Shown one piece after another: positions 48,173 through 58,619 of a DNA stretch of 64,000 bases (the first letter of the stretch is position 1; every line of letters starts with the position of its first letter). Origin of the DNA: Lysobacteraceae bacterium NML91-0213 (lineage in GTDB: Bacteria > Pseudomonadota > Gammaproteobacteria > Xanthomonadales > Xanthomonadaceae); NCBI GenBank assembly GCA_002798175.1, contig NWQL01000001.1, positions 902,124 through 966,123 of the forward strand. Direction: 5' to 3'. The notes beneath the pieces were generated by a model that did no database searches, had not been told where the DNA came from, and saw nothing but the letters and a program-made list of their open reading frames with translations. The position numbers were made by a program, and so were the translations under genes.

Positions 48173-49582
48173 TTGATCAAGCCGCGTACCCCCGCCGGGG
48201 TCATGGAACTGTTGCCTCGCGAGCAGATCGCCTTCCAGCGCATGCTGGACGTGATCCGCCGCAACTACGAGCGCTTCGGCTTCCTGCCGGTGGAGACGCC
48301 GGTGTTCGAGCTGTCCGACGTGCTGCTGACCAAGTCAGGCGGCGAGACCGAGCGCCAGGTGTATTTCGTGCAGTCCACAGGCGCGCTGGCCAATGCCGCC
48401 GCCGGCGAGGGTGCGGGGCTGCCGGAGCTGGCGTTGCGTTTCGACCTCACCGTGCCGCTGGCGCGCTACGTGGCCGAGCACGAGCACGCGCTCAGCTTCC
48501 CGTTCCGCCGCTACCAGATGCAGCGCGTCTACCGTGGCGAACGCGCCCAGCGCGGGCGCTTCCGCGAGTTCTACCAGTGCGACATCGACGTCATCGGCAA
48601 GGACAGCCTGAGCATCCGCTATGACGCCGAGATCCTCGCGGTGATCGACGCGGTGTTCTCCGAGCTCGGCATCGGCGGCTTCGCGGTGCAGCTCAACAAC
48701 CGCAAGCTGATGCGTGGCTTCTTCGAGGCGCAGGGCGTGACCGATGCGCAGCAACAGGCGCTGGTGCTGCGCGAGGTCGACAAGATCGACAAGCGTGGCC
48801 CCGACTACGTGCGCGAGACGCTCACCGGCGCGGCGTTCGGTCTTCCCGCTGATGCGGTGCAGCGCATCCTCGATTTCGTCGAGGTGCGCTCCACCTCCCA
48901 TGCCGACGCGCTGGCGCGGATCGACCAGGTGCTGGCGCAGGCGGGCGAGGGCGCCGGCGATTCGCTGCGCACCGGGGCCGCCGAGCTGCGCGAGGTGCTG
49001 GAACTGGTGCGCGCGCTGGGCGTTCCCGAGTCGGCCTACCGGCTGAACTTCTCGATCGCCCGCGGCCTCGACTACTACACCGGCACCGTGTACGAGACCA
49101 CGCTCACCGACCATCCGGAGATCGGTTCGATCTGTTCCGGCGGCCGCTACGAGGACCTCGCCAGCCACTACACGAAGTCGAAGCTGCCCGGCGTGGGCAT
49201 CTCGATCGGCCTGACGCGGCTGTTCTTCCAGCTGCGCGACGCCGGCCTGATCGACGGCATCGGCGAAAGCAGCGTGCAGGCGATGGTGGCGCTGATGGAC
49301 GATGCCTCGCTCGACGACGCCCTGGACCTGGCACGCCGGCTGCGCGCCGGTGGCATCAATACCGAGGTGCAGATGGAGCCGCGCAAACTCGGCCGCCAGT
49401 TCCAGTACGCGGCGAAAGCGGGTGTCCGCTTCGTGGTGCTGGCCGGCGACGACGAGCGCGCGCGCGGCGTGGTCGCGGTCAAGGACCTGCTGCGCGAGCA
49501 GCAGTTCGAAGTGGCACGCGCCGAGTGCGCGGAAGCGCTGCGCGTCGAGCTCGAGCAGACCCGCGCGCTGGCAGGCCGCTGA
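48173..49582 (+). CDS. hisS: Histidyl-tRNA synthetase
   Basis: 469-residue class II synthetase. Motif 2 region [26 protein letters not shown], histidine-specific [12 protein letters not shown] and GGRYEDL, and a C-terminal anticodon-binding domain (~370-469, [10 protein letters not shown]...). Start is TTG 48173 with GGAG 8 bases upstream; an in-frame ATG would remove conserved residues. First of a histidine-related block (lyase, regulator, biosynthetic operon), all on the plus strand. Confidence 0.96.
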   Translation: MIKPRTPAGVMELLPREQIAFQRMLDVIRRNYERFGFLPVETPVFELSDVLLTKSGGETERQVYFVQSTGALANAAAGEGAGLPELALRFDLTVPLARYVAEHEHALSFPFRRYQMQRVYRGERAQRGRFREFYQCDIDVIGKDSLSIRYDAEILAVIDAVFSELGIGGFAVQLNNRKLMRGFFEAQGVTDAQQQALVLREVDKIDKRGPDYVRETLTGAAFGLPADAVQRILDFVEVRSTSHADALARIDQVLAQAGEGAGDSLRTGAAELREVLELVRALGVPESAYRLNFSIARGLDYYTGTVYETTLTDHPEIGSICSGGRYEDLASHYTKSKLPGVGISIGLTRLFFQLRDAGLIDGIGESSVQAMVALMDDASLDDALDLARRLRAGGINTEVQMEPRKLGRQFQYAAKAGVRFVVLAGDDERARGVVAVKDLLREQQFEVARAECAEALRVELEQTRALAGR

Positions 49583-49654
49583 GCTCGCCGCACGCATCAC
49601 GCCGGTAGCGGCAGGCATGCGCGACGGCCCGGCAACGAATACAGGGGACGACAG

Positions 49655-51559
49655 ATGAAACCGATCCATCTCGACGGCAGGTCGCTGAGCCGCTCGCAAC
49701 TGGTGATGGTGGCCGAGGGGGCCCCGGTCGAACTGGATGCGGGTGCGCTGGAGGCGGTGGCACGTGCCGCGGCCTTCCTGGCCGAGCAGGTCCGCCGCGA
49801 GGAACCGATCTACGGGGTCTCCACCGGCTTCGGCAGCAATGCCCACAAGCTGCTCGGCGCGCATCCGCTGCGCGACGAACTGCCGGGCGCCACGCCGTCC
49901 GGGCGCTCGCTGCACGCCGAGCTGCAGCGCAACCTGATCGTCACCCATGCGGTCTGCGTGGGCGAGCCGATGCCGGCCGACGTGGTGCGCGCGATGCTGT
50001 GCATCCGCATCAACACCTTGCTGCGCGGGCACTCGGGCATCCGCGTGGAAACACTGCAGGCGTTGACCGCGATGCTCAATGCGGGGGTGGTGCCGGTGGT
50101 GCCGTCGCTGGGTTCGGTGGGCGCCTCCGGCGACCTCGCGCCGCTGTCGCACCTGGCCATCGTGCTGCTCGGCGGCGGCGAGGCCTTCCTCGACGGCGAG
50201 CGCATGCCCGGCGGCGAAGCGCTGGCGCGCGCCGGCCTGCGCCCGGTGGAGCTGTCGTACAAGGAAGGCCTGGCCCTCAACAACGGCACCGCGCAGATGC
50301 TGGCGATGGGCGTGCTGGCGCTGCACCGCCTCGAGGACCTGCTCGATACCGCCGATCTCGCCGCGGCGATGACCATCGATGCGTTCGCCGGCCGCCTCGG
50401 CGCCTTCGACGCCGAGGTGCATGCATTGCGTCCGCACCCCGGGCAGGTCGAGGTGGCCGCGCGCCTGCGCGCGCTGCTCGGCGGGTCCACCCTGGCCGAC
50501 ATCGCCTACCACCTGGTGCCACGCTTCCGCTTCTGGATGCCGGAAAGCTGGGACACGCCGGACGCACAGGCGCTGCGGTTCGACATCGGCTGGGACTGGG
50601 TGGCCGCCAACCAGCGCCACGGGCGCGAGAAGTTCTACGAGCGTTTCAAGCCGTTCCGCGGCGGCAAGAAGCACCAGCCGCAGGACAGCTACTCGCTGCG
50701 CTGCATCCCGCAGGTGCATGGCGCGGTGCGCGACGCCGCCGCCCATGCCGCGCGCGTGCTCGACATCGAACTCAACGCGGTCACCGACAACCCGCTGGTG
50801 TTTCCCGACCGCGAGGCCCAGCACGTCGAGGAGCAGGTGATCTCCGCCGGCCACTTCCACGGCATGCCGCTGGCGCTGGCGCTCTCGGCGGTGAAGGCGG
50901 CGATCCCGGTGCTTGCGTCGATCTCCGAGCGCAGGCTCAACAAGCTGGTTGATCCTTCCACCAGCGACGGACTGCCGGCCTTCCTGATCGGCAACGAGGA
51001 CGGCACCGAATCCGGCTTCATGATCATCCAGTACTCCGCCGCAGCGATCGTCAACGACCTCGCCAGCCGTGCGCATCCGGCCAGCGTGTATTCGGTGCCG
51101 ACCAGCGCCAACGCCGAGGACCACGTGTCGATGGGCGCCAACGAGGCACGCCACGTGCTGGCGATGGTGGCCGACCTCGGCAAGGTGCTGGCGCTGGAGC
51201 TGCACACCGCGGCGCAGGCGCTGGACTTCCGCCGCGACATGATCAACGCCGCGCGCGACCTCGCGCGCCGCAGCGACGCGGCCGCGTTCGCGATCAAGGT
51301 GCAGGGCGCGCCGGGGCCGGCCCATCCGGATCGCGATCGCTTCCTTGCCGAGGTCGACGCGCTGCGCGAGGAGCTGGCCACCTCCGAGCCATTCCAGCCC
51401 GGCCCTGCGGTGGCCGCGGCCCACGCCGCGCTGCGGCAGCGGATCGCCTTCCTCGATCGTGACCGCGCCCTCGACGCCGAGGTGGCCGAGGCCGTGCGCC
51501 TGGTCGCCGACGGCACCCTGCTGACCGCCGCCCGCCAGGCGCTGGAGCAGGGCGGGTGA
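49655..51559 (+). CDS. HAL/PAL/TAL-family aromatic amino acid lyase, enlarged histidine-ammonia-lyase-like
   Basis: 634 residues against ~510 for HutH. The MIO cofactor triad Ala-Ser-Gly is at ~157-159 in GASGDLAPLSH, with the catalytic Tyr in YGVSTGFG and the substrate-side LQRNLIVTHA, where the His of histidine lyases is kept (Thr-His for Ser-His). SANAEDHVSMG keeps the HAL-type Glu. Two differences stand out: a ~60-residue insertion (~278-342, Trp/Phe-rich, RFRFWMPESWDT to FRGGKKHQ) before QDSYSLRC-PQVHG, and a long helical C-terminus. No urocanase or imidazolonepropionase is near. Histidine to urocanate is the best guess; a tyrosine lyase or aminomutase is possible. ATG 49655 follows GGGGACGA. 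Confidence 0.85.
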   Translation: MKPIHLDGRSLSRSQLVMVAEGAPVELDAGALEAVARAAAFLAEQVRREEPIYGVSTGFGSNAHKLLGAHPLRDELPGATPSGRSLHAELQRNLIVTHAVCVGEPMPADVVRAMLCIRINTLLRGHSGIRVETLQALTAMLNAGVVPVVPSLGSVGASGDLAPLSHLAIVLLGGGEAFLDGERMPGGEALARAGLRPVELSYKEGLALNNGTAQMLAMGVLALHRLEDLLDTADLAAAMTIDAFAGRLGAFDAEVHALRPHPGQVEVAARLRALLGGSTLADIAYHLVPRFRFWMPESWDTPDAQALRFDIGWDWVAANQRHGREKFYERFKPFRGGKKHQPQDSYSLRCIPQVHGAVRDAAAHAARVLDIELNAVTDNPLVFPDREAQHVEEQVISAGHFHGMPLALALSAVKAAIPVLASISERRLNKLVDPSTSDGLPAFLIGNEDGTESGFMIIQYSAAAIVNDLASRAHPASVYSVPTSANAEDHVSMGANEARHVLAMVADLGKVLALELHTAAQALDFRRDMINAARDLARRSDAAAFAIKVQGAPGPAHPDRDRFLAEVDALREELATSEPFQPGPAVAAAHAALRQRIAFLDRDRALDAEVAEAVRLVADGTLLTAARQALEQGG

Positions 51560-51939
51560 ACCTGCCGCTGCATTACGGCTGGCTGGGCGCGCTGGAAGCG
51601 GGCCTGATCGCGCTCGCGGTGGGGATGCTGGCGTTCCAGTTGTTCCACGCGCTGGCGAAGAAATTCGCCTGGAACGAGGGGCATTCGATCGGCTGGAGCT
51701 GCGTCGCCGCGGTGGCGATCGCGGCCGGTATCGACATCTGGAACCTGTTCTACATGGGCGTGGTGCGGCTGGAGTCGCCGGTCCATGCACGGATGTTCCT
51801 GCAGAAGATCCACGACGCGAATGGCCTGGGGATCCGCGTCTTCATGGAGATCATCGGTGCGGTGTCCGGAGTGGCGCTGGGTTGGATGATCGCGCACCGC
51901 CACCAGGGCGAGGACCGGTCCGCGCACGTGGACGACTGA
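51556..51939 (+). CDS. Small four-helix membrane protein coupled to the ammonia-lyase gene
   Basis: 127 residues; GTG 51556 overlaps the lyase stop as GTGA. Hydrophobic segments at about 10-32, 49-70 and 95-113 with conserved-looking polar residues between (KKFAWNEGHSIGW, HARMFLQKIHD). No family recognised. Tight coupling suggests a partner role (membrane tethering of the lyase, or transport of its substrate or product), but this is inference from position only. Confidence 0.7.
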   Translation: MNLPLHYGWLGALEAGLIALAVGMLAFQLFHALAKKFAWNEGHSIGWSCVAAVAIAAGIDIWNLFYMGVVRLESPVHARMFLQKIHDANGLGIRVFMEIIGAVSGVALGWMIAHRHQGEDRSAHVDD

Positions 51940-52320
51940 GCCGGCGCACGAGCGCCACGAACGCCGCGTGGCCGTGGGCAGCGCGGCAGCAGCCCCTGCT
52001 TGCGCAGGCCTGTCAGGATTCCGGCCGGCGTCGGGGCCTCCAGCCGGTGACGTAACCCGGCGCCCCTGCGCGCAATCGACAACCACGAGCACCGGTGCGC
52101 CAGCCTGCGCACCGGGCGTGGCCGCGCATTGGCAGCATTCACTCCGTGGCCGGGGCTTCGTTCTGTCTCAGGTCGCGCCTGGCAGGCGGCGCGCCACCCG
52201 CCGATCCGGCGAACACTTCAAGGATCTGTCCGAAAGCCGGGGGCCGCGTGGCGCGGCGTCTCCGCGGGACCGCGTATGGCACTCGAAGCAGCAGGACGTC
52301 GGCGTCCAGCTGAACGACAC
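51940..52320. other. Non-coding gap upstream of the histidine operon
   Basis: About 380 bp with no convincing gene on either strand. No His-rich leader peptide, no intrinsic terminator with a T-run and no riboswitch-like conserved block was recognised. It probably holds upstream promoter sequence; the promoter itself is annotated separately just downstream. Confidence 0.6.
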
Positions 52321-52325
52321 GCACG

Positions 52326-52380
52326 TTGCACTTGCAATCCCGAGCGCGATCCGAATAATGCACTAACGCGTTATTACATT
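52326..52380 (+). promoter_or_regulatory. Promoter and palindromic operator of the hisR-his operon
   Basis: A -35-like TTGCAA (52332-52337) and -10-like TAATGC (52356-52361) are spaced 18 bp. Overlapping the -10 and likely start site is a palindrome at 52357-52380: AATG, four bases, AACGCGTT (perfect 8-bp palindrome), four bases, CATT. It ends six bases before the hisR start codon. Position and symmetry suit a TrpR-family dimer. RegPrecise describes HisR as a histidine-responsive TrpR-family regulator in Xanthomonadales (recalled knowledge). The site would make hisR autoregulatory. Confidence 0.7.
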
Positions 52381-52386
52381 GGTCCG

Positions 52387-52713
52387 ATGAAGCAGCGACC
52401 CGACCCCCTGCCGCGATACGACGCCGAAGCCGCCCTGCAGGGGTTGGCGGAGGCGTTCGCGTCGCTGCAGAGCAGCGAGGACGTGGTCGCGTTCCTGCGT
52501 GACCTGTGCACGCCGGCCGAACTCGAGGCCATGTCGGACCGCTGGAAGGTGGTGCCGCTGCTGCTCGAGGGCGTGCCCTACCGCGAGATCCACGAGCGCA
52601 CCCGCGTCAGCGTGACCACCGTCGGTCGCGTCGCACGCACGCTGGGCCATGGCGAGGGCGGCTACGCCGCCGCCGCGCGTCGCCAGTTCCCGCACCTCGT
52701 CCCCTCTCATTGA
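52387..52713 (+). CDS. hisR: TrpR/YerC-family transcriptional regulator HisR
   Basis: 108-residue TrpR-superfamily protein. The family core is visible: [50 protein letters not shown], a helix-turn-helix of the Trp-repressor type, followed by a C-terminal GEGGY. First gene of the histidine operon, 10 bp before hisG, and directly behind the palindromic operator. Predicted to repress the operon with histidine as corepressor (inference from family and position). ATG 52387. Confidence 0.88.
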   Translation: MKQRPDPLPRYDAEAALQGLAEAFASLQSSEDVVAFLRDLCTPAELEAMSDRWKVVPLLLEGVPYREIHERTRVSVTTVGRVARTLGHGEGGYAAAARRQFPHLVPSH

Positions 52714-52723
52714 CCGGATTCCC

Positions 52724-53638
52724 ATGAGCCCGACCGCCCCCGCGGCGGTGCGCGACCGCCTGCGCATTGCCATCCAGAAAAGCGGCCGCCTCGGCGAGCC
52801 GTCGCGAGCCCTGCTTGCATCCTGCGGCCTCGATTTCCGCGAGAGCCGCGACCGCCTGTTCTGCTACGGCGAAACCCTGCCCATCGACCTGCTGCTGGTG
52901 CGCGACGACGACATCCCCGGCCTGCTGGCCGATGGCGTCTGCGACCTCGGCATCGTCGGCCGCAACGTGCTGGCCGAGCAGGCCGCCGGCCGCCAGGCCG
53001 ATGCGCTGCCCGGGGTCGCGCGCGAGCTGCGCACGCTCGGCTTCGGCGGCTGCAGGCTCGACCTTGCGGTGCCGGAAGGCTGGCAGTGGACCGGTCCCGA
53101 ACAGCTCGCCGGCCGGCGCATCGCCACCAGTTATCCGCACCTCGTCCGCCAGTGGCTGGACGGGCAGGGCATCGATGCCGACGTGGTGGTGCTGTCGGGT
53201 TCGGTGGAGATCGCACCGCGCCTGGGCCAGGCGGACCTGATCTGCGACCTCGTCTCCAGTGGCGCCACCCTGGCTGCCAACCAGCTGCGCCCGGTGCTGA
53301 CCCTGCTGCAGAGCGAGGCCGTGCTGGCCGGGCCGGTGCGGGCGTTCACCGACGCGCGCGCGGAACTGATGGCCCTGCTGCTGCGGCGCATGGATGGCGT
53401 GCTGCGGCTGCGCGACAGCCGCCTGCTGATGTTCCAGACCACGCGCGACGCCGTGCCTGCGCTGATGAAGCTCCTGCCCGATGCGGAGCCGCCGACCGTG
53501 ATGCAGCTCGATGGCCAGGACACCCTGGCGCTGCAGACGCTGTGCCGCGGCACGATGACCTGGCAGCGGCTGGAAGACCTGCGCCAGGCCGGTGCGCGCG
53601 GGCTGATGGTGCTGCCGGTCGAGAGGACTCTGGGATGA
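52724..53638 (+). CDS. hisG: ATP phosphoribosyltransferase (long form)
   Basis: 304 residues; condenses ATP and PRPP, the first and feedback-regulated step of histidine synthesis. The long form carries its own C-terminal ACT-like regulatory domain (~225-304, [16 protein letters not shown] to PVERTL), so no hisZ is required. The PRPP-loop region is [16 protein letters not shown], and IAIQKSGRL begins the catalytic part. ATG 52724. Its stop overlaps hisD as ATGA. Confidence 0.97.
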   Translation: MSPTAPAAVRDRLRIAIQKSGRLGEPSRALLASCGLDFRESRDRLFCYGETLPIDLLLVRDDDIPGLLADGVCDLGIVGRNVLAEQAAGRQADALPGVARELRTLGFGGCRLDLAVPEGWQWTGPEQLAGRRIATSYPHLVRQWLDGQGIDADVVVLSGSVEIAPRLGQADLICDLVSSGATLAANQLRPVLTLLQSEAVLAGPVRAFTDARAELMALLLRRMDGVLRLRDSRLLMFQTTRDAVPALMKLLPDAEPPTVMQLDGQDTLALQTLCRGTMTWQRLEDLRQAGARGLMVLPVERTLG

Positions 53639-54999
53639 GCACCTCCACGGAATCCGGCACCGTCACCGGCGGTGTTGCTGTCACCGGCGTCGCCACGACC
53701 GCGCAGCGCGTGCGCTGGTCGGCACTGGATGACGGTGCTCGCCAGCGGTTGCTGCAACGCCCCGGTCGCGACGGTGCGCAGGCCCTGGCGCAGTCGGTGG
53801 GCGCGCTCATCGACGAGGTGCGGGCTGGTGGTGACGTCGCGCTGCGTGCCATGACCGCGCGCCTGGATGGGGTCGAACTCGATGCGTTCGAGGTCGACGC
53901 GGCCGAATTCGCCGCCGCCGAGGCGGCCGTGCCCGCGACGCTGCGCGAGGCGATGGCCAGGGCAGCCACGCGCATCGAGGCGTTCCATGCGCCGGGCGGT
54001 CTGCTGGCCTACGCCGTCGAGACCGCGCCGGGCGTGGTCTGCGAGCGGCTGGTGCGGCCGATCACGCGGGTCGGCCTGTACGTGCCGGCCGGCAGTGCGC
54101 CGCTGCCGTCGACGGCGTTGATGCTGGGCGTCCCCGCACGGCTGGCCGGCTGCCAGCAGGTGGTGCTGTGCACGCCGCCGCGTCGCGACGGCAGTGCCGA
54201 TCCGGCGGTGCTGGTGGCCGCACGCATGACCGGCGTGCATCGCGTGTTCAAGCTGGGCGGCGCCCAGGCGATCGCCGCGATGGCGCTCGGCACCGCGCAG
54301 GTGCCAGCCTGCGACAAGGTCTTCGGCCCGGGCAATGCCTGGGTCACCGAGGCCAAGCGGCAACTGGCGCAGGCGGGCGACATCGCGATCGACCTGCCGG
54401 CAGGGCCGTCGGAAGTGCTGGTCATCGCCGACGCGGGGGCAAACCCCGATTTCATCGCCGCGGACCTGCTGTCGCAGGCCGAGCACGGGCCGGATTCGCA
54501 GGTGCTGCTGGTCTCCGACGCTCCGGCGCTGATCGACGCCGTGGACGCGGCGCTGGCCCGCCAGCTCGGGGCACTGCCACGTGCCGGGATCGCACGCCAG
54601 TCACTGGCGCGCTCGCGGCTGGTCGAGGTCGACCGTCTCGAGGATGCGTTCGCGCTGTCCAACCGCTACGCGCCGGAGCACCTGATCCTGGCGCTGCGTG
54701 AACCGCGTCGCTGGCTGGACCGCGTCACCGCCGCCGGCTCGATCTTCCTCGGCGACCACACGCCCGAAGCGCTGGGCGACTACTGCAGCGGCACCAACCA
54801 CGTGCTGCCCACCGACGGCGCCGCACACGCCTGGAGCGGCGTTGGCGTGGCGTCGTTCCAGAAGACCATCAGCGTGCAGGCCGCGACGCCCGCCGGCATC
54901 GCCGCGATCGGTCCGGATGCGGTCACCATCGCCGACGCCGAAGGGCTGCAGGCGCATGCCAACGCCGTACGGCTGCGGTTGCCGGAGGCACGGGCATGA
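53635..54999 (+). CDS. hisD: Histidinol dehydrogenase
   Basis: 454-residue NAD-dependent enzyme oxidising histidinol to histidine in two steps. Motifs: [55 protein letters not shown] (zinc Gln/His) and the His-Asp-Cys cluster in [12 protein letters not shown]. The first ~20 residues are a Thr/Val-rich extension. 4-bp overlaps on both sides. Confidence 0.97.
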   Translation: MSTSTESGTVTGGVAVTGVATTAQRVRWSALDDGARQRLLQRPGRDGAQALAQSVGALIDEVRAGGDVALRAMTARLDGVELDAFEVDAAEFAAAEAAVPATLREAMARAATRIEAFHAPGGLLAYAVETAPGVVCERLVRPITRVGLYVPAGSAPLPSTALMLGVPARLAGCQQVVLCTPPRRDGSADPAVLVAARMTGVHRVFKLGGAQAIAAMALGTAQVPACDKVFGPGNAWVTEAKRQLAQAGDIAIDLPAGPSEVLVIADAGANPDFIAADLLSQAEHGPDSQVLLVSDAPALIDAVDAALARQLGALPRAGIARQSLARSRLVEVDRLEDAFALSNRYAPEHLILALREPRRWLDRVTAAGSIFLGDHTPEALGDYCSGTNHVLPTDGAAHAWSGVGVASFQKTISVQAATPAGIAAIGPDAVTIADAEGLQAHANAVRLRLPEARA

Positions 55000-56150
55000 G
55001 CGTGCTCGACCTGGTCCGCGACGACCTGCGCGACTTCGCCGGCTACGGCTCGGCGCGCAGCACCCGCGTGAGTGGCCGCGACTGGCTCAATGCCAACGAA
55101 GCGCCGTGGCCGAACAGCGCCGACGCCCAAGGTGGCTGCCGCCGCTATCCCGATCCGCAGCCACAGGCACTGGTCGATGCGCTGGCCGGGCTGTACTCCG
55201 TGGATGGCGAACGGCTGCTGGTCGCACGCGGCAGCGACGAGGCGATCGACCTGCTGGTGCGCGCCACCTGCCGGCCCGGGCTGGATGCCGTGCTCGCAAC
55301 GCCGCCGGTGTTCGGCATGTATGCGGTGGCCGCGCGACTGCAGGGCGCGCCGCTGGTCGAGGTGCCGCTGGTGGATGATGCGCGCGGCTTCGTGCCCGAT
55401 CTCGACGCCGTGATCGACGCTGCGCGCGCGCGCCGGGCGAGGGTCGTATTCCTGTGTTCGCCGGCCAATCCCACCGGCGCGGCGATTGCGCCGCCGGCGA
55501 TCGCCGCGGTCGCCGGCGCGCTGCGGAACCAGGCGCTGGTGGTGGTGGACGAGGCCTATGCCGAGTTCTCCTCGCAACCGTCCGCCCTGGGTCTGCTGGG
55601 CGCTTACGACAATCTCGTCGTGCTGCGCACATTGTCCAAGGCGCACGCGCTGGCCGGTGCGCGGGTGGGGGTGGCGATCGGTGATCCGGGCCTGATCGCC
55701 GTGCTGCGCCGCTGCCAGGCGCCGTACCCGTTGCCGGCGCCATCGGTCGCGCTGGCCTGTGCGGCGCTGGCACCCGGGGCCCTGCAACACACCAGGCACC
55801 AGGTGGATGTGCTGCGCCGCGAGCGCACGCGGCTGTTCGATGGCCTGCTGCGCGCCCCGGGCGTGCGTCGGGTCTATCCCTCCGACGGCAACTACCTGCT
55901 GGTGCGCTGCAGGGATGCGCAGCGTGCATACACCGACCTGCTCGCCGCGGGCATCGTCGTGCGCGACCAGCGCGGTGCCGCGCAGCTCGACGACGCATTG
56001 CGCATCAGCATCGGCACCCCGGAGCAGAACGACCGCGTACTCGAGGCGCTCGGTGCCCCCCGTGTGTCCCGTGCCTGCCCGGGTCCGGCAACCGAAGCGC
56101 CGGAAATCGATACGGCCGCAAACCCTCCGGTCGAAGGAGCATCGCGATGA
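54996..56150 (+). CDS. hisC: Histidinol-phosphate aminotransferase
   Basis: 384-residue class II PLP aminotransferase. [10 protein letters not shown] near the N-terminus, RYPDPQP, the PLP Asp/Tyr in [10 protein letters not shown] and Lys in [13 protein letters not shown] (~residue 214). The C-terminal ~25 residues (after VLEALGAP) are a Pro/Ala-rich tail beyond the family core. ATGA overlaps with hisD and hisB. Confidence 0.96.
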   Translation: MSVLDLVRDDLRDFAGYGSARSTRVSGRDWLNANEAPWPNSADAQGGCRRYPDPQPQALVDALAGLYSVDGERLLVARGSDEAIDLLVRATCRPGLDAVLATPPVFGMYAVAARLQGAPLVEVPLVDDARGFVPDLDAVIDAARARRARVVFLCSPANPTGAAIAPPAIAAVAGALRNQALVVVDEAYAEFSSQPSALGLLGAYDNLVVLRTLSKAHALAGARVGVAIGDPGLIAVLRRCQAPYPLPAPSVALACAALAPGALQHTRHQVDVLRRERTRLFDGLLRAPGVRRVYPSDGNYLLVRCRDAQRAYTDLLAAGIVVRDQRGAAQLDDALRISIGTPEQNDRVLEALGAPRVSRACPGPATEAPEIDTAANPPVEGASR

Positions 56151-57274
56151 GCACGCCGATCCTGTTCGTCGATCGCGACGGCACCCTGATCGAGGAGCCC
56201 GACGACTTCCAGATCGATGCCTACACGAAACTGCGGCTGTTTCCGGGGGTGATCCCGGCATTGCTGAAACTGCGCGATGCGGGCTGGGAGTTCGTGATGG
56301 TGACCAACCAGGACGGGCTGGGCACCGTGGCATTCCCGCAAGCCGATTTCGACGGCCCGCATGCGCTGATGCTGCAGATCTTCGAAAGCCAGGGCATCCG
56401 CTTCCGCGAGACGCTGATCGATCGCAGCTTCGCGCACGAAGGTCTGCCCACGCGCAAGCCGGGTATCGGCCTGGCGATGCACTACCTGCGCGACCGCGGG
56501 ATCGACATCGCGCGGTCGGCGATGGTGGGCGACCGCGATACCGACATGGCGTTCGCCGCCAACATGGGCATCCGCGGTTTCCAGCTGCGCACGCCGCAGT
56601 TCGGCGGTGATTGGGACTGGGCGGGCATCGCCCATGAACTGGTGGATGCACCGCGCCGGGCGCAGGTGCAGCGCACCACCCGCGAGACCTCGATCCGGGT
56701 TGCGCTCGATCTCGACCTCGCTGCGGAGCCGCGCGTCGCCACCGGCCTGGCGTTCTTCGACCACATGCTGGACCAGCTCGGCAAGCATGGCGGTTTCGCG
56801 CTGGAGATCGAGGCGCAGGGCGACCTGCATATCGACGAGCACCACACGGTCGAGGACACCGGGCTGGCGCTGGGCCAGGCATTGCGCGAGGCGCTGGGTT
56901 CAAAGCGCGGGATCGGCCGTTACGGCTTCGACCCGCCCGACGATCCGTCGCTGGCAGCACCCGCCCCGCAGGCAGGCTTCACCCTGCCCATGGACGAAAC
57001 GCTCGCGCGTGCCGCGCTCGATTTCAGCGGCCGGGCCTGCTTCGTCTTCGATGGAGGGTTCCGCCGCGAGCGCGTCGGTGACCTGCCCACCGAACTGGTC
57101 GCGCACTTCTTCCGTTCGCTGTGTGACGCGGCCGGCCTCAACCTGCACCTGCAGGTGCGCGGCGACAACGACCACCACAAGATCGAAGCGATGTTCAAGG
57201 CGGTTGCCCGCGCATTGCGCTTGGCATTGCGCCGCGATGGCGCGGGCCTGCCGAGCACCAAGGGGGTGCTCTGA
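56147..57274 (+). CDS. hisB: Bifunctional histidinol-phosphatase / imidazoleglycerol-phosphate dehydratase
   Basis: 375 residues. N-terminal HAD phosphatase (~1-165) with VDRDGTL, VTNQDG and [10 protein letters not shown]. The E. coli zinc-loop cysteines are missing: the loop reads [17 protein letters not shown]-terminal IGPD (~167-375) with [26 protein letters not shown] and [18 protein letters not shown] carrying the Mn ligands. Fusion of the two activities is the gammaproteobacterial arrangement. One-base TGATG overlap with hisH. Confidence 0.96.
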   Translation: MSTPILFVDRDGTLIEEPDDFQIDAYTKLRLFPGVIPALLKLRDAGWEFVMVTNQDGLGTVAFPQADFDGPHALMLQIFESQGIRFRETLIDRSFAHEGLPTRKPGIGLAMHYLRDRGIDIARSAMVGDRDTDMAFAANMGIRGFQLRTPQFGGDWDWAGIAHELVDAPRRAQVQRTTRETSIRVALDLDLAAEPRVATGLAFFDHMLDQLGKHGGFALEIEAQGDLHIDEHHTVEDTGLALGQALREALGSKRGIGRYGFDPPDDPSLAAPAPQAGFTLPMDETLARAALDFSGRACFVFDGGFRRERVGDLPTELVAHFFRSLCDAAGLNLHLQVRGDNDHHKIEAMFKAVARALRLALRRDGAGLPSTKGVL

Positions 57275-57870
57275 TGCGCGTTGCCGTGGTGGATGCCGGC
57301 GGCGCCAACCTCGGCTCCGTGGTGGTCGCGCTGCAGCGGCTGGGCGTTCAACCCGAGCTCACCATCGATGCGGCGGTGCTGCAGGCCTCCGATCGCGTGA
57401 TCCTGCCCGGCGTGAGCACCGCAGCGACGGTGATGCGCCGGCTGCGCGAACTCGGACTGGTTGACGCGCTGCGCGGGCTGCGCACGCCGCTACTGGGTGT
57501 GTGCGTGGGCATGCAGCTGCTGTTCGAGCATTCCGCCGAGGACGACACGCCGTGCCTGGGACTGCTGCCCGGGCGGGTCAGCAGGCTGCGCGAGGACGAA
57601 GGCGTGCGCGTGCCGCACATGGGCTGGAACATGCTGACGGCGGTCAGGCCCTCGCCACTGGTGGCGGGCATCGACGATGGCGCACAGGCCTATTTCGTCC
57701 ACAGCTATGCCGCGCCGGTCACCGACGACTGCGTGCTCGCCTGCACCCATGGCGAGGCATTCGCCGCGGTCGTGCAGCGCGGCAACGTGGCCGGGGCGCA
57801 GTTCCACCCGGAGCGCTCCGCCGATGTCGGGGCACGCCTGCTGCGCAACTTTGTCGAGAACGGTCTGTGA
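57274..57870 (+). CDS. hisH: Imidazole glycerol phosphate synthase, glutaminase subunit
   Basis: 198-residue class I glutamine amidotransferase that feeds ammonia to HisF. Catalytic Cys in [12 protein letters not shown] (~residue 77), His and Glu in [12 protein letters not shown], and the oxyanion-strand region [12 protein letters not shown] overlap with hisA. Confidence 0.96.
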   Translation: MRVAVVDAGGANLGSVVVALQRLGVQPELTIDAAVLQASDRVILPGVSTAATVMRRLRELGLVDALRGLRTPLLGVCVGMQLLFEHSAEDDTPCLGLLPGRVSRLREDEGVRVPHMGWNMLTAVRPSPLVAGIDDGAQAYFVHSYAAPVTDDCVLACTHGEAFAAVVQRGNVAGAQFHPERSADVGARLLRNFVENGL

Positions 57871-58619
57871 GCACCGACGACTTCACCCTTTACCCCGCGA
57901 TCGACGTGCGCGACGGCCGCGTGGTGCGCCTGCGCCAGGGCGATTACGCGCGCGAGACCCGTTACACCGGAGAGCCGCTCGCGCTTGCACGCGACTACGC
58001 GGCGCAGGGCGCGCGATGGCTGCACCTGGTGGATCTGGATGCTGCCCGCGTCGGCCATTACACGCTGTCGGGCCTGCTGCGGGCGATCGTCGCCGGCACC
58101 GGACTGAGCGTGCAGACCGGCGGTGGCGTGCGCTCGCGTGACGACGTCGCCGCACTGCTCGACGCCGGTGCATCGCGCGTCGTGGTCGGCTCGCTGGCGG
58201 TGCGCCAGCCGGACCTTGTCGAAGCGTGGCTGCAGGAGTTCGGCGCCGAGCGCATCACCGTTGCACTCGATACCCGGCGCGACGCCCCCGGTGTCTGGCG
58301 GTTGCCGGTGCATGGCTGGACCGAGACCGGCGGCGAGACCCTCGATGCACTCGCCCTGCGTTACGCGCAGGCCGGGCTGGTGCATCTGCTGAGCACCGAC
58401 ATCGACCGCGACGGCATGCTGGCCGGGCCGAACCCCGCGCTGTACGGGCACCTGCGTGGCCTTGCGCCATCGCTGTCGGTGCAGGCATCGGGGGGCGTGC
58501 ACCGCCTCGAAGACATCATCGAGGCGCGGGCCCAGGGCTGCGCGGGAATCGTGCTCGGACGTGCCCTGCTGGAAGGCCGCTTTTCCATGGCCGAAGCGCT
58601 GGAGGCGACCCGATGCTGA
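57867..58619 (+). CDS. hisA: ProFAR isomerase
   Basis: 250-residue (beta/alpha)8 enzyme, 1-(5-phosphoribosyl)-5-[(5-phosphoribosylamino)methylideneamino]imidazole-4-carboxamide isomerase. General base Asp in [14 protein letters not shown], the phosphate loops GGGVRS and ASGGVH, and the second catalytic Asp in [14 protein letters not shown]. Start GTG 57867 overlaps hisH; its stop overlaps hisF by 7 bp. Confidence 0.96.
   Translation: MSTDDFTLYPAIDVRDGRVVRLRQGDYARETRYTGEPLALARDYAAQGARWLHLVDLDAARVGHYTLSGLLRAIVAGTGLSVQTGGGVRSRDDVAALLDAGASRVVVGSLAVRQPDLVEAWLQEFGAERITVALDTRRDAPGVWRLPVHGWTETGGETLDALALRYAQAGLVHLLSTDIDRDGMLAGPNPALYGHLRGLAPSLSVQASGGVHRLEDIIEARAQGCAGIVLGRALLEGRFSMAEALEATRC

Noticed and set aside
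48335..51790. 1151-codon minus-strand open frame opposite hisS and the lyase
   Set aside because: Antisense shadow; low-complexity composition and no start-site context.
51940..52320. Histidine leader peptide or his attenuator upstream of hisR
   Set aside because: No short ORF with a His codon run and no terminator with a T-run was seen; control by the palindrome is the better explanation.
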